Positions 1 through 8,365 of a stretch of 60,664 nt of DNA are shown here, in pieces. The notes under the pieces were generated by a model. The model did no database searches. It worked only from the letters and a program-made list of their open reading frames with translations, and was not told the origin of the DNA. Both the position numbers and the translations under genes were made by a program. Position 1 is the stretch's first letter; every line of letters starts with the position of its first letter. Source of the DNA: Candidatus Zhuqueibacterota bacterium (GTDB lineage Bacteria > Electryoneota > RPQS01). The DNA lies in assembly GCA_003818605.1 (NCBI GenBank), contig RPQS01000024.1, forward strand, positions 1-60,664, written 5' to 3'.

Positions 1-195
1 CCGCATCAGCAGTTCGTTGGCTTGTCCGAGATAATACTGGTTGCCCTCGCCTACCTGCTGAATGACGGGGACATTTTGCCGAACCTGGCCTTGTTGTAAC
101 GGTTCCTGAGCCAGCGCGAAAACCGGCATGACGAACGCGACATGAAAGGTCAGTAGTGTAATGGCGGCGGCGCGCACCGCCCGACGTGTGCACAT
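1..195 (-). CDS. SLBB-type polysaccharide export protein, N-terminal fragment
   Basis: Only the first 65 codons are in the window; the gene continues off the left edge. It starts at ATG 193-195, eight bases or fewer behind a GGAGG at about 200-204. The product opens with a signal peptide (basic MCTRR, hydrophobic stretch, FALAQ), then a segment reading NQYYLGQANELLMR. In FCB-group bacteria that phrase introduces the SLBB/soluble-ligand-binding domain of Wza-like polysaccharide export proteins, which would act in the periplasm or outer membrane. It is the last visible gene of the 7565-to-1 operon, 17 bases after the preceding lipoprotein gene. The family assignment rests on this short N-terminus, so it is tentative. 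Confidence 0.55.
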   Translation of the reverse strand, partial: MCTRRAVRAAAITLLTFHVAFVMPVFALAQEPLQQGQVRQNVPVIQQVGEGNQYYLGQANELLMR

Positions 196-212
196 CGGTC
201 CTCCACGGGACT

Positions 213-1055
213 CTAATTTCGATAAACAAATGACGTATAAACCGCGGCTCCCGCCAGCGAATCCGCATGGGAAGTCGTGGGACGGTTGGCAATCACATTC
301 ACCTGGCAAACGTACGTACAGTCGGCATAGAGCGGCCCGAAAGATTCCGAGAAATCCATATAGACGACTTCCTGGCTTTCATACCGCTGCACTTTCTGAT
401 ACCATACCACGGCGTCCAGCCCGCCGTAACGCGCATACACGCGCAGCATATAGTAGGAAATGATAATGTCCGGATTCGGAGTAAAACTCCAACTGGCCGA
501 ATAAACATCCGTTGAATCGCGCGCCACGGACAAATTGCGCGGATTGTTGATTAACCGGTAATACAATGTGTCCGACCGTTCGGAACGATTCCCTAATGAA
601 TCATAAACCAGCATCATCCAAAAATAGCCTCGGGAATCTCCCGTTTCGGGATGGGGATCCAGCAGTCTCAAGGGTGCTCCGCCCGTACTGTCTCCTTTGT
701 CCACCCAAAAATACCGGTCTAATCCCTCCTGTAAATCCACGCTGACGCGCAGGTCGGCAACAACGTAGAAACGCAGCGGTGAGACATTTTCCGGACAACG
801 ATAAATCCGGTAGCCCAGCACGTCCGGTTCCGTATTGGCATACCATTCCAGCCGCACCGCATGATAACCGTCATTGACCGCCATCGCCGGATCCGCTCGA
901 ATTCCCTGCTGCGGATAAAGATCGTCGCTCGACCGCTCGACCCATCGCGGTTTGGCGGGCGGAAGTTCATCCGAGGCGTTTTCGTTTTCACCGCAGCCAC
1001 ACCACATGAACGTTCCGCAAATCAGCAGCAGCCCGAACCGATATACAGCTTGCAT
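213..1055 (-). CDS. Lipoprotein with fibronectin type III-like fold
   Basis: A 280-residue predicted lipoprotein. An in-frame start 36 bases upstream exists, but ATG 1055 is preferred because AAGGAG lies at 1065-1070 and the following residues form a lipoprotein signal (hydrophobic core, then TFMWCGCG). The mature part contains two stretches typical of fibronectin type III repeats: VRLEWYANTEPDVLGYRIYR at roughly residues 65-85, and a second near residue 185 (SWSFTPNPDIIISYYMLRVY). These are usually protein- or glycan-interaction modules on the cell surface. The Shine-Dalgarno overlaps the stop codon of the upstream PorV-like gene (1069-1071), so the two are probably translated from one message. 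No enzymatic motif is visible. Confidence 0.7.
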   Translation of the reverse strand: MQAVYRFGLLLICGTFMWCGCGENENASDELPPAKPRWVERSSDDLYPQQGIRADPAMAVNDGYHAVRLEWYANTEPDVLGYRIYRCPENVSPLRFYVVADLRVSVDLQEGLDRYFWVDKGDSTGGAPLRLLDPHPETGDSRGYFWMMLVYDSLGNRSERSDTLYYRLINNPRNLSVARDSTDVYSASWSFTPNPDIIISYYMLRVYARYGGLDAVVWYQKVQRYESQEVVYMDFSESFGPLYADCTYVCQVNVIANRPTTSHADSLAGAAVYTSFVYRN

Positions 1056-1068
1056 ACGAAAAATCTCC

Positions 1069-2085
1069 TTAGCGGAGCCTGAAGGCCACACTCACTCGGT
1101 GGGTGTTGCCCAATTCTCGGGAAAGATACGCGTAATCCACCGTGGCGCGCCAGATGGAAAGGCCCGCCCCCGCCGTCCACTCGTCATCCCAGAATCCGCC
1201 GCGCAAGGCCAGCACGCTAGCGAACTGATATTCCAGTCCGAAATGGTCCGTATGATCCCAGCGTTTCTCGCTGTCATAACTCAGAATAATCCGGCTGTCG
1301 CGTCCCGGTAAAGTATGCGTGTAAGCCACTCCCGTGCGGAAATTGGTGGGGATCATATCCTTGTTGTTTTCGCCCCAGTCAATTCCCGTGCGCGTCACAT
1401 CCTGCCAATTGAATCCCCAGGCCAGCGAGGCTTTCCATTTCTCCCAGAAAACATCCGACATGCGGAAACGAACTTGCATGCCGAAATCCGCGCCGATTCC
1501 CGATCCTTTTGCCTCATCCAGACTTTGATTCAGCAGCTTCAGATTGACTCCAAAAGGAATTTCAAGGGGTATCTGGAAGTATGACCAGCCCAAATCCAGA
1601 TTCCAGCGGTTCAACTTGGCAAAGGTAATGAAAATTGCCGTCTCGCTGGCGCCGAATATTCCGCGCGGTCGGGCTCCCGTCGTCAGCAGATACTCCTGAA
1701 CGGACAACGTATCGCCGTTAACGACGCGATTGCGCGCCTGCGCATAGTCGTTGTGTTTTTGAATTTCGGGCACTCCCAGCCGGACATAGTTGACGGAAAA
1801 CACCGCCCCGCTAATCGGCAGAGTCAGTCCGGCGGTGGAATAGTTCGCCAAGCCGTCCCACAGATCGGCGTACATACCCGCCGCATGCGGCGCGCTGATA
1901 TATCCCATTCCGGCCGGATTCCAATAGAAACTCATGGGATCGTCGGTATGCGCACTCATGGCTCCGCCCATCGCCACGCCGCGGGCGCCGACACCGATCT
2001 CCAGAAACTCGCCGGCGTATTTCGCCGCATGCGTATACGATACCGTGAGAAAGACGCAGGCCATGAGCATCGTGAATCGTTTCAT
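1069..2085 (-). CDS. PorV/PorQ family outer-membrane protein
   Basis: A 338-residue protein with a signal peptide (MKRFTMLMACVFLTVSYTHA) followed by AKYAGEFLEIGVGARGVAMGG and YWNPAGMGYI. This is the N-terminal hallmark of the PorV/PorQ (UPF0164-like) beta-barrel family. PorV shuttles type IX secretion cargo from the translocon to the sortase at the outer membrane; PorQ-like members are related barrels, so the exact role here is not settled. The rest is rich in alternating aromatic and polar residues and ends in aromatic-basic VAFRLR, as expected for a barrel. Its ATG overlaps the stop of the upstream C25 protease gene by one base (TAATG), a sign of translational coupling. Confidence 0.85.
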   Translation of the reverse strand: MKRFTMLMACVFLTVSYTHAAKYAGEFLEIGVGARGVAMGGAMSAHTDDPMSFYWNPAGMGYISAPHAAGMYADLWDGLANYSTAGLTLPISGAVFSVNYVRLGVPEIQKHNDYAQARNRVVNGDTLSVQEYLLTTGARPRGIFGASETAIFITFAKLNRWNLDLGWSYFQIPLEIPFGVNLKLLNQSLDEAKGSGIGADFGMQVRFRMSDVFWEKWKASLAWGFNWQDVTRTGIDWGENNKDMIPTNFRTGVAYTHTLPGRDSRIILSYDSEKRWDHTDHFGLEYQFASVLALRGGFWDDEWTAGAGLSIWRATVDYAYLSRELGNTHRVSVAFRLR

Positions 2086-5000
2086 TAGCGCACCTTGGCC
2101 AGTTTAACGATCTTTTCCACTTTTTGTTTATCGTGTTTGGCGATCAGCCGCGCAAAATAGACTCCATTAGCCACTTCTTCGCCCTTGAAATCCCGCCCGT
2201 CCCAAACCACTTCACGATAATTGGCTACAGCTCGCGCGGTTTCCCGCACCGTGCTGATATGCCGTCCCGCTACCGTATAGATTTTTACTTCCACAAAGTC
2301 GTCGGTTACGTCGGAAAGCAAATAGGCGATGGTCGTACTTTTCTCAAACGGGTTGGGGTAATTGATCGCCCATTCGAAGCCGAATGTCGCGCGCACGTCG
2401 AACTCGACGATCAGACTGTCCGTCAATCCGCTGTTGTCCGTGGCCTTGATGCGGATCACGTGCGGGCCGGGTTCGAGTTCGGGATGAATTAATGCGCTGA
2501 TGGAGTTGCGCGAGAGCGCGGAATCCGACCACGAAATCTCGGCATCGGGAATTGTATCCTGATCGAGGATGAAGAAAAACTTGCCCGGGCGCCGATCCAC
2601 TCCGCTTAAGTCCGACATCTTCGCATAAATGGCGGGATGGCGCGGCAGCACCGAATGCGGCGTAAATTTCATGCCATCCACCGCCACTTCGATTTCCGGG
2701 CCGCGCGCGTCCTGATAAAGAAACACGGCAAACGTGCCCAGCTCGGTTGATGTGGCTGTGATATGGCCCTGCAAGATGTATATTTTTTCCAAGCCGGAAC
2801 CCACAGAATCCGCGGCCAGAATCGTCACCTGCGGATTGTTCAACTTCCGCCAGCATACTTCCGATGCAGGTTTCGCGAACAATTGAATACGGCTGATCGC
2901 TTGCGATAAAGCAAACGCGCGGATGCGAGCCGAAAAACTGCGGATGATTTCCGCTTCCCCTCCCGCGGCTAACCACTCCGTGGTATCGGCCAGCGTCACC
3001 CGGTGCGACAGAAGCGCGACGCTCGTATCGGGACTGAGTAAACCGCTATAGTTTAAAACGGTTTGTTCCGCCGCCGAGATCGTCTCGGGCGAATGATACA
3101 CTAAAGTTGTGCTCTCTATCGGCAAGGAACCCGGAGGCAGCTTTACCCATATGGTGTCGTTTGTCCCTGATTTGCGATACCGGTGCGGCTCGTTTATCAG
3201 CGGCTCGCGCCGGGGAAGATAGGTTCCCAGCTCATTGCTGGCCGGGAATATATTAACATTGCTGATCACGAGAGAGTACGTGTTGTCGTTTTCATTCAGT
3301 TCGGGAATTGCGTTCGCAGGATCCAATCGAAGTCCGACGGCGTATCGCATGGGCAGAAGCGGAGCGCGAACATATGCATTGAAAATCGCCGATTGCTGCC
3401 ACGGTTGCGCTACCGTTCCATATATTACTAGCGTATCCGTTAGAATAATGAGTGAATCCGGCCGCGGCGGACGGCGAATACGGATGGTATCCCGCCCAAT
3501 CGCTTCCATGCGTACGGCAAGTTCGGGAAACTCCCGCGAGTTCGCATAACGGTTGTGCGATATCGGGACCACCAGCAAAGGTTCCGCGCCCGGAATTAAA
3601 CGAGGCGCCAAACCGTTCGTTGATTCAATCTGAAAGTCCGTCAACTGCTCAATCGCCAGCGTGTAGTCCGCCAAGGATTGGTAATCTCCACCATACGGTT
3701 TGACGCGGAATTCCATCCGATAGGAGCCGCCTAAAATGCGGCGCGGCCCAAGCGACGGAGTTTCCCATACACCTTGCCTGACTTGCGTCATTTCCACCGT
3801 GTCTATGGCCAGCGGCCCTTGAGAAGGACGGAAAATACCCCGCACTTTAACGCGCTCCACTCCGCTTTGGTGAGCCACTTGCGCCTGTACGCTGAAGATC
3901 GAATCGTTGTAAATGCAGCCGTGTGGCAGCACGTTGAGATTGAATATGCGTGGTATAGACAGACTGTCTGCGAAAAATATCGGGAGGGATCCGATGGCAT
4001 CGCGCGGCCGAACCCCGGGGTCATTGCCCGATGCGGGACGTCCTTGATCCACGACGTAAACTACTAAATTTCCCTGCGCCGTTGTAAAATTACTGATCGC
4101 CAGCGGCAAATTCTGAAAGACCCGCGTTTGTATGGCCACGGGCACTAATTCTTCGGGATTAAACGCGCGCACTTTACTGGATTTCAAGCGGGGAAAATAA
4201 ACCCACACGGATTCCTGCAGGGCGGGATCCCAATCGCGGCGCCGGATCGAGTAGTCGTAGGTTTCACCGTTAAACGGCATAAGGTAAACGTCCACCACAT
4301 CACTCACCGGCTCCCAGGGCAGGATTCCGCTGATATGCACTGTATCGCCGCGGCTGACGATATTTGTGTCTGTTCGGAATTCCGGAAGGGACTCTTGAGG
4401 ACTTGCCAACCGCACACCCGGATCGCCCAGCAGCGACATCATCATCATCTGTGAATAGTAATTATCGTATCCCAGTGCCGGTGTCGTGCGGGAACTCCAG
4501 TATTGCGTTTTATTGAACTGAATGATTTCGCCCAATGTCCTGGGCGGCGGATTCAGAATAAAATCAAATAAGTATTTCTGCATTTCTACGCCGGCAAAGG
4601 CCCAACCGACACCAGTCGAGCTGTACACTCCAATGGCGCCGACCGGATCGCCGCGGCTATTTCGCGTAAATAAAAACGCTTCCCCAAGCACTAACGACTG
4701 ATCGCGTTCGTCAAACACGCCGGAATAACATGTAAAACTATTGATGAAGGGATACGTCCGCCGGTTGTTCAGTAGTGTTACGCCGCCAACGTCTATCAAT
4801 TCGGTACCGCTCCATACACCTCCGCCTCCGTGGCCGTTGTAATTCATAACAATGGCGCCGTTTAAAAACGAGTAGCGGAGAACGGTTGGGCCTTCCGCCC
4901 CGGATAGGCTGTCTAAATAAACGCGCGAAACATTCACTTCGTTCGGCATCAGCCGCACAATCGGTTCGGAGAAATCCAAAGCAAAATTGAACTGCGCGTC

Positions 5001-7565
5001 TTTTCTGTCGGCTATAAACAGTGCCGTACAATGGAATGGAGAATTGTAATCTGTCAGTTGAGGATCTTCATACCGAACCAGTTTTTCCACATACGTTTGC
5101 AGTTCACTGGATGTGCGACAGGAAATCCGACCCACCGTAATATCCGGGATAATATCCCATGGCGGTCCCGAAACCGTTCCGAAAAGCATGTCTGATGCGG
5201 CGATCCCGTAATCCAGAGTGAGTGGATACAGGCTGGGAATCAGATTTCCGTTCGCTGGTCCGAACCGCGTATTCAACATTCCATCGCCGACCAAACACAC
5301 GTGAGTGGGCCGGATCGGCCAGTGATCGTAGGCATAGCGCAGAAAATCCCGAATGGCTTCGGGACTTTCGATTCCATGATTGAACTGCTCGTAAATCTGC
5401 GACACCCGAATCGTGTCCACCGAACCGTTGAAACTGGCTCGCCGCAGACTATCTATCCGGAGCAGGGACAGATCATTGATGAAGCTGTCGTGATAAATAA
5501 GAAGGTATTCCGCGCCGTTCAGATTTCGTAAATCGCGATTTGACGTTTCGGGAAGAATCGCCGCTGGAGATTTCGGATAGCGTTGATCGAAAGCGACAAT
5601 TTCATACGCATCATCCGAAATAAGCTGGAAGCGCACGGCCCATGATCCTCCTTCATCCGCAGGCCGCACGTAACGGGCGGACAAATTGGTAAGCCGTGAA
5701 CGCCCCACTTTCCATACTTGAATATTTCGCGAGGAAAATCCGCGGATATCATACGAGAACGTGTCTTGCCGCGTTGTATCAAAGCGAAACGATACCACTC
5801 CGGACGTATAGACCCGCAATTGACGGTCGTACTCTATCTCGAACCAATTCGCATATATCTTGTCATTGATTCCACCCATCCCATCTCCGGGAAGAAAAAC
5901 GGAAATGGTATTATTACCGACTAAAAGATCCCCGGATACAATACCAGGGTTCGAAGATTCCGAGAGATCATTCTGGATAATCACGGCCTCTTGATTCATC
6001 CAATCCGTATTGTTGTCGTTCCATGACACTTTACCGATTATTAGTCCCGGAGCCGTTGTTCCGTTGAGACGAACGATGGCGCGATGGTGACCCGGACCGG
6101 ATGTCTGTGGCCCTTCCACCTGCGATGTGAAACCCTGCAACGCCGCTCGTACGAGCACTCCGTTCGTTGATCGTGTCTCGGGATAAGGCAAAAAAACAGT
6201 AAAGTTCCGCGTGGTCAACGCTTCCATGGCTTCCCCGAAAAACCAGTAATCCTGATACATGCTGACCGGGCCGTACGCCTGCATTTGCTGTCCCCACAAT
6301 CGGGTTGTCTGCGAGAGACGATCGTGCTTCCAATCCTTTTCGAAGTGGATTAAAGTACGAATAGACGTGACGGTTCTTACCTGCGACGACGACCAATCGG
6401 ATCTATAGGTGCCGTCCTCTTCGCCCATTCTTAAACCTCTCCGGCTGTCTCCCCATGAAAACCAATAGACATTGTCGTTTGTATAAGGATCCGTGTATAA
6501 CGACGGATTGATACTCTGATAAGTCTGCACGTTGGGCTTGCCGTAGAATTCAATGTAATCGAACTCGTCCAAGCGGCCGTCCGCCTCACCGGCAATGTGA
6601 ACGGGAATTTCCAAACCGCGATGGTGGATGTGCATATCAAAGGTTGATATCTGATCAATTGGGCAACCCGCAAAAATCAAATCCGCTCCGGTTACACGAA
6701 CAACTCCTTCTTCTTTGACTATGAATTTCCATCGGTTGCCGGTCGGACCGCTGTCCAGCGGATTGTGGCTCTGCCCATGTCCCGTAAAAGCCTCCGGCAT
6801 GCGGGTGGGGAGAGCTGTCGAAGCTAACGGGCCAAGCATGTTACGCAGCATTTGGGTTTCATTGGCTCGATCGGATAGCCGTACGGCGGCGGTTTCACCG
6901 CGCGGCATGGTGAAGCGAACCCGAATCCGGCGTGTAATTCGGGCAATTCCTCGCGACGCGTCCACCTGAACCGGGAAAAATTGCAATGAGACCAGCCGAT
7001 GGCCGCGAAACACGCCGGTTTCCCGCACCGCAACCATCTCGGTAGGCCAGAGAGCCTGCTTGCGAGGAGTGGCTGCGCGACGTTCCCGTAGAGATTTTTC
7101 CGGTGCGGCACCCCCAACGGCACCCTGCCTAGCAGCCTCATTGCCCGATCTCTGATCCACTAAGACATCCGGAGGATTGGCAGCCATGGATCCCAGCTGG
7201 CGGGTTTCGGATTCTACATCCTCAATTTGTACATGCACCGGGCCGGGAAGACAGTCCAGCATCTGCGTGAGTTTTGGCAGACGAGGCACGCCCGTCTCAT
7301 AGCAGGGGGAGGCCCCGCTGATGTCTACCCCGATAATCTCACGGGTAATCTCATCGTATTCAAGCCGAATATCGGGGCATTCCCACTCTACAACCAGTTC
7401 ACCGTCATCGTGTCGGACCAGTGTAAATTCGGCCTTCGTAAGAAGAACCTTACTGGCATTCTGAGACACAGTCTTTCGGGCTGGATCCAGCTTGGAAAAT
7501 GCCGTAAAACCGCTTCCAAGAAGAAGCAGCAAACTGATAATAATAATGATTTTACGATGACTCAT
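2085..7565 (-). CDS. Secreted C25-family (gingipain/PorU-like) cysteine protease with Por tail
   Basis: A very large exported protease, 1826 residues from ATG 7565. A GTG at 7664 is also in frame, but MSHRKIIIIISLLLLLG is a proper signal peptide. The C25 catalytic pair is visible: His about residue 912 in NYNGHGGGG and Cys about residue 946 in INSFTCYSGVFD. This is the PorU-style spacing, and PorU cleaves type IX sorting tails. The C-terminus carries CARDB/Ig-like modules and then its own tail (INYPNPFEKSTTIAY ... VYFARLIA ... KIVKLAKVR), so it may be cargo as well as, or instead of, the sortase. It is first in a four-gene operon with a PorV-like barrel. A perfect promoter lies at 7744-7772. 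Length is greater than classical PorU (about 1100-1200 residues). Confidence 0.85.
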   Translation of the reverse strand: MSHRKIIIIISLLLLLGSGFTAFSKLDPARKTVSQNASKVLLTKAEFTLVRHDDGELVVEWECPDIRLEYDEITREIIGVDISGASPCYETGVPRLPKLTQMLDCLPGPVHVQIEDVESETRQLGSMAANPPDVLVDQRSGNEAARQGAVGGAAPEKSLRERRAATPRKQALWPTEMVAVRETGVFRGHRLVSLQFFPVQVDASRGIARITRRIRVRFTMPRGETAAVRLSDRANETQMLRNMLGPLASTALPTRMPEAFTGHGQSHNPLDSGPTGNRWKFIVKEEGVVRVTGADLIFAGCPIDQISTFDMHIHHRGLEIPVHIAGEADGRLDEFDYIEFYGKPNVQTYQSINPSLYTDPYTNDNVYWFSWGDSRRGLRMGEEDGTYRSDWSSSQVRTVTSIRTLIHFEKDWKHDRLSQTTRLWGQQMQAYGPVSMYQDYWFFGEAMEALTTRNFTVFLPYPETRSTNGVLVRAALQGFTSQVEGPQTSGPGHHRAIVRLNGTTAPGLIIGKVSWNDNNTDWMNQEAVIIQNDLSESSNPGIVSGDLLVGNNTISVFLPGDGMGGINDKIYANWFEIEYDRQLRVYTSGVVSFRFDTTRQDTFSYDIRGFSSRNIQVWKVGRSRLTNLSARYVRPADEGGSWAVRFQLISDDAYEIVAFDQRYPKSPAAILPETSNRDLRNLNGAEYLLIYHDSFINDLSLLRIDSLRRASFNGSVDTIRVSQIYEQFNHGIESPEAIRDFLRYAYDHWPIRPTHVCLVGDGMLNTRFGPANGNLIPSLYPLTLDYGIAASDMLFGTVSGPPWDIIPDITVGRISCRTSSELQTYVEKLVRYEDPQLTDYNSPFHCTALFIADRKDAQFNFALDFSEPIVRLMPNEVNVSRVYLDSLSGAEGPTVLRYSFLNGAIVMNYNGHGGGGVWSGTELIDVGGVTLLNNRRTYPFINSFTCYSGVFDERDQSLVLGEAFLFTRNSRGDPVGAIGVYSSTGVGWAFAGVEMQKYLFDFILNPPPRTLGEIIQFNKTQYWSSRTTPALGYDNYYSQMMMMSLLGDPGVRLASPQESLPEFRTDTNIVSRGDTVHISGILPWEPVSDVVDVYLMPFNGETYDYSIRRRDWDPALQESVWVYFPRLKSSKVRAFNPEELVPVAIQTRVFQNLPLAISNFTTAQGNLVVYVVDQGRPASGNDPGVRPRDAIGSLPIFFADSLSIPRIFNLNVLPHGCIYNDSIFSVQAQVAHQSGVERVKVRGIFRPSQGPLAIDTVEMTQVRQGVWETPSLGPRRILGGSYRMEFRVKPYGGDYQSLADYTLAIEQLTDFQIESTNGLAPRLIPGAEPLLVVPISHNRYANSREFPELAVRMEAIGRDTIRIRRPPRPDSLIILTDTLVIYGTVAQPWQQSAIFNAYVRAPLLPMRYAVGLRLDPANAIPELNENDNTYSLVISNVNIFPASNELGTYLPRREPLINEPHRYRKSGTNDTIWVKLPPGSLPIESTTLVYHSPETISAAEQTVLNYSGLLSPDTSVALLSHRVTLADTTEWLAAGGEAEIIRSFSARIRAFALSQAISRIQLFAKPASEVCWRKLNNPQVTILAADSVGSGLEKIYILQGHITATSTELGTFAVFLYQDARGPEIEVAVDGMKFTPHSVLPRHPAIYAKMSDLSGVDRRPGKFFFILDQDTIPDAEISWSDSALSRNSISALIHPELEPGPHVIRIKATDNSGLTDSLIVEFDVRATFGFEWAINYPNPFEKSTTIAYLLSDVTDDFVEVKIYTVAGRHISTVRETARAVANYREVVWDGRDFKGEEVANGVYFARLIAKHDKQKVEKIVKLAKVR

Positions 7566-7743
7566 GGGAGTTGTTACCGTCTGTAAAAATAAAATTCGCC
7601 AAGCCGTACGAACCGTCCGCAAAAATAACTCTGTGCATAAGCCAGATTTATACGGCTTGTGCACTGAATGATTTTAATCGCAAACGGTACAAAACAGCTT
7701 AGCGAAAGTGCTATAAAGTGGGGCTCCCTTGCAAACATTTGGA

Positions 7744-7772
7744 ATTATAGGAAAGATTTACCAGTTTGTCAA
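7744..7772 (-). promoter_or_regulatory. Perfect sigma70-type promoter for the C25 protease operon
   Basis: On the minus strand TTGACA (7772-7767) is followed by a 17-base spacer and TATAAT (7749-7744), an exact match to the primary sigma factor consensus. Transcription would begin near 7737, leaving a leader of about 170 bases before ATG 7565. Confidence 0.75.
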
Positions 7773-7883
7773 GTCTTTTTCGTCTGCAAGTACTTAGTTT
7801 TCCACCACCAGCGAAGATTGGGCTCAGTGGTTCACCTCCCTGCAATTCCCGCTCCAAATATTCAAGACCCGCGTGGCGACTAT

Positions 7884-7911
7884 TTGACAGTAAATCGAGA
7901 GGTCTTAATCT
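7884..7911 (+). promoter_or_regulatory. Candidate promoter of the DUF485-symporter operon
   Basis: TTGACA at 7884-7889, a 16-base spacer and TAATCT at 7906-7911. This is a good -35 with a mediocre -10, placed about 150 bases upstream of the DUF485 start. It would drive 8071-10258 and possibly the sensor gene after it. Confidence 0.45.
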
Positions 7912-8070
7912 TCAACAATTTGCATAAGTCATCCATCTGCTTTTTTCGTGCTTTAGGAGTAGAGAAAGCCGTAACAAATGTTGATACGTTTCATAACGAT
8001 TCGTATATTGAGAACTTAGGCGATTCCACCCTTTTCAGACCTTCCATCGAATCTTTAAGGAGAAGCTCTC

Positions 8071-8364
8071 GTGTTACACCAACCTGCCACACCGGCTGGC
8101 AAAGATTACGCAGTCGCGTACAAAACGCGACTCGGCGTATGGATGTTTATCTACTACTCTCTTTTCTATGTCGGCTTCGTCGTGATTAACTTGAGTTCTC
8201 CGAAGCTCATGGAGGCGATCGTTTTTGCCGGACTGAATCTCGCAACAATTTACGGATTTGCTTTGATCGTTGTCGCGTTGATTCAAGCACTTGTCTACAG
8301 CGCCCTTTGCAGTAAGCAGGAACGCCTGCTGGCCGCTCAGGATCGGGAAAAGGAGCGTTCGTAA
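8071..8364 (+). CDS. DUF485 membrane protein (symporter partner)
   Basis: A 97-residue protein with two predicted transmembrane helices (about residues 23-43 and 52-78) and a charged C-terminus. The size and the phrase AYKTRLGVWMFIYYSLFY match the DUF485/YjcH family, small inner-membrane proteins almost always encoded directly before ActP-type acetate symporters. An AAGGAG (8057-8062) precedes the start. The stop is followed after a single base by the symporter start codon at 8366, so the two are certainly co-translated. The molecular role of DUF485 is unknown; it is presumed to be a small accessory subunit. Confidence 0.88.
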   Translation: MLHQPATPAGKDYAVAYKTRLGVWMFIYYSLFYVGFVVINLSSPKLMEAIVFAGLNLATIYGFALIVVALIQALVYSALCSKQERLLAAQDREKERS

Positions 8365-8365
8365 C

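Larger units (their letters stand above)
7566..8070. other. 505-base divergent intergenic region
   Basis: This gap separates the minus-strand protease operon from the plus-strand symporter operon. It is AT-rich compared with the flanking genes. It contains the minus-strand promoter at 7744-7772 and a weaker plus-strand candidate at 7884-7911. Open frames crossing it have no family signature, and I see no RNA gene. Confidence 0.6.

Noticed and set aside
7668-8189. 173-residue plus-strand frame across the divergent gap
   Set aside because: It overlaps the DUF485 gene in another frame, lacks a ribosome site and resembles no protein family; both promoters lie within it.
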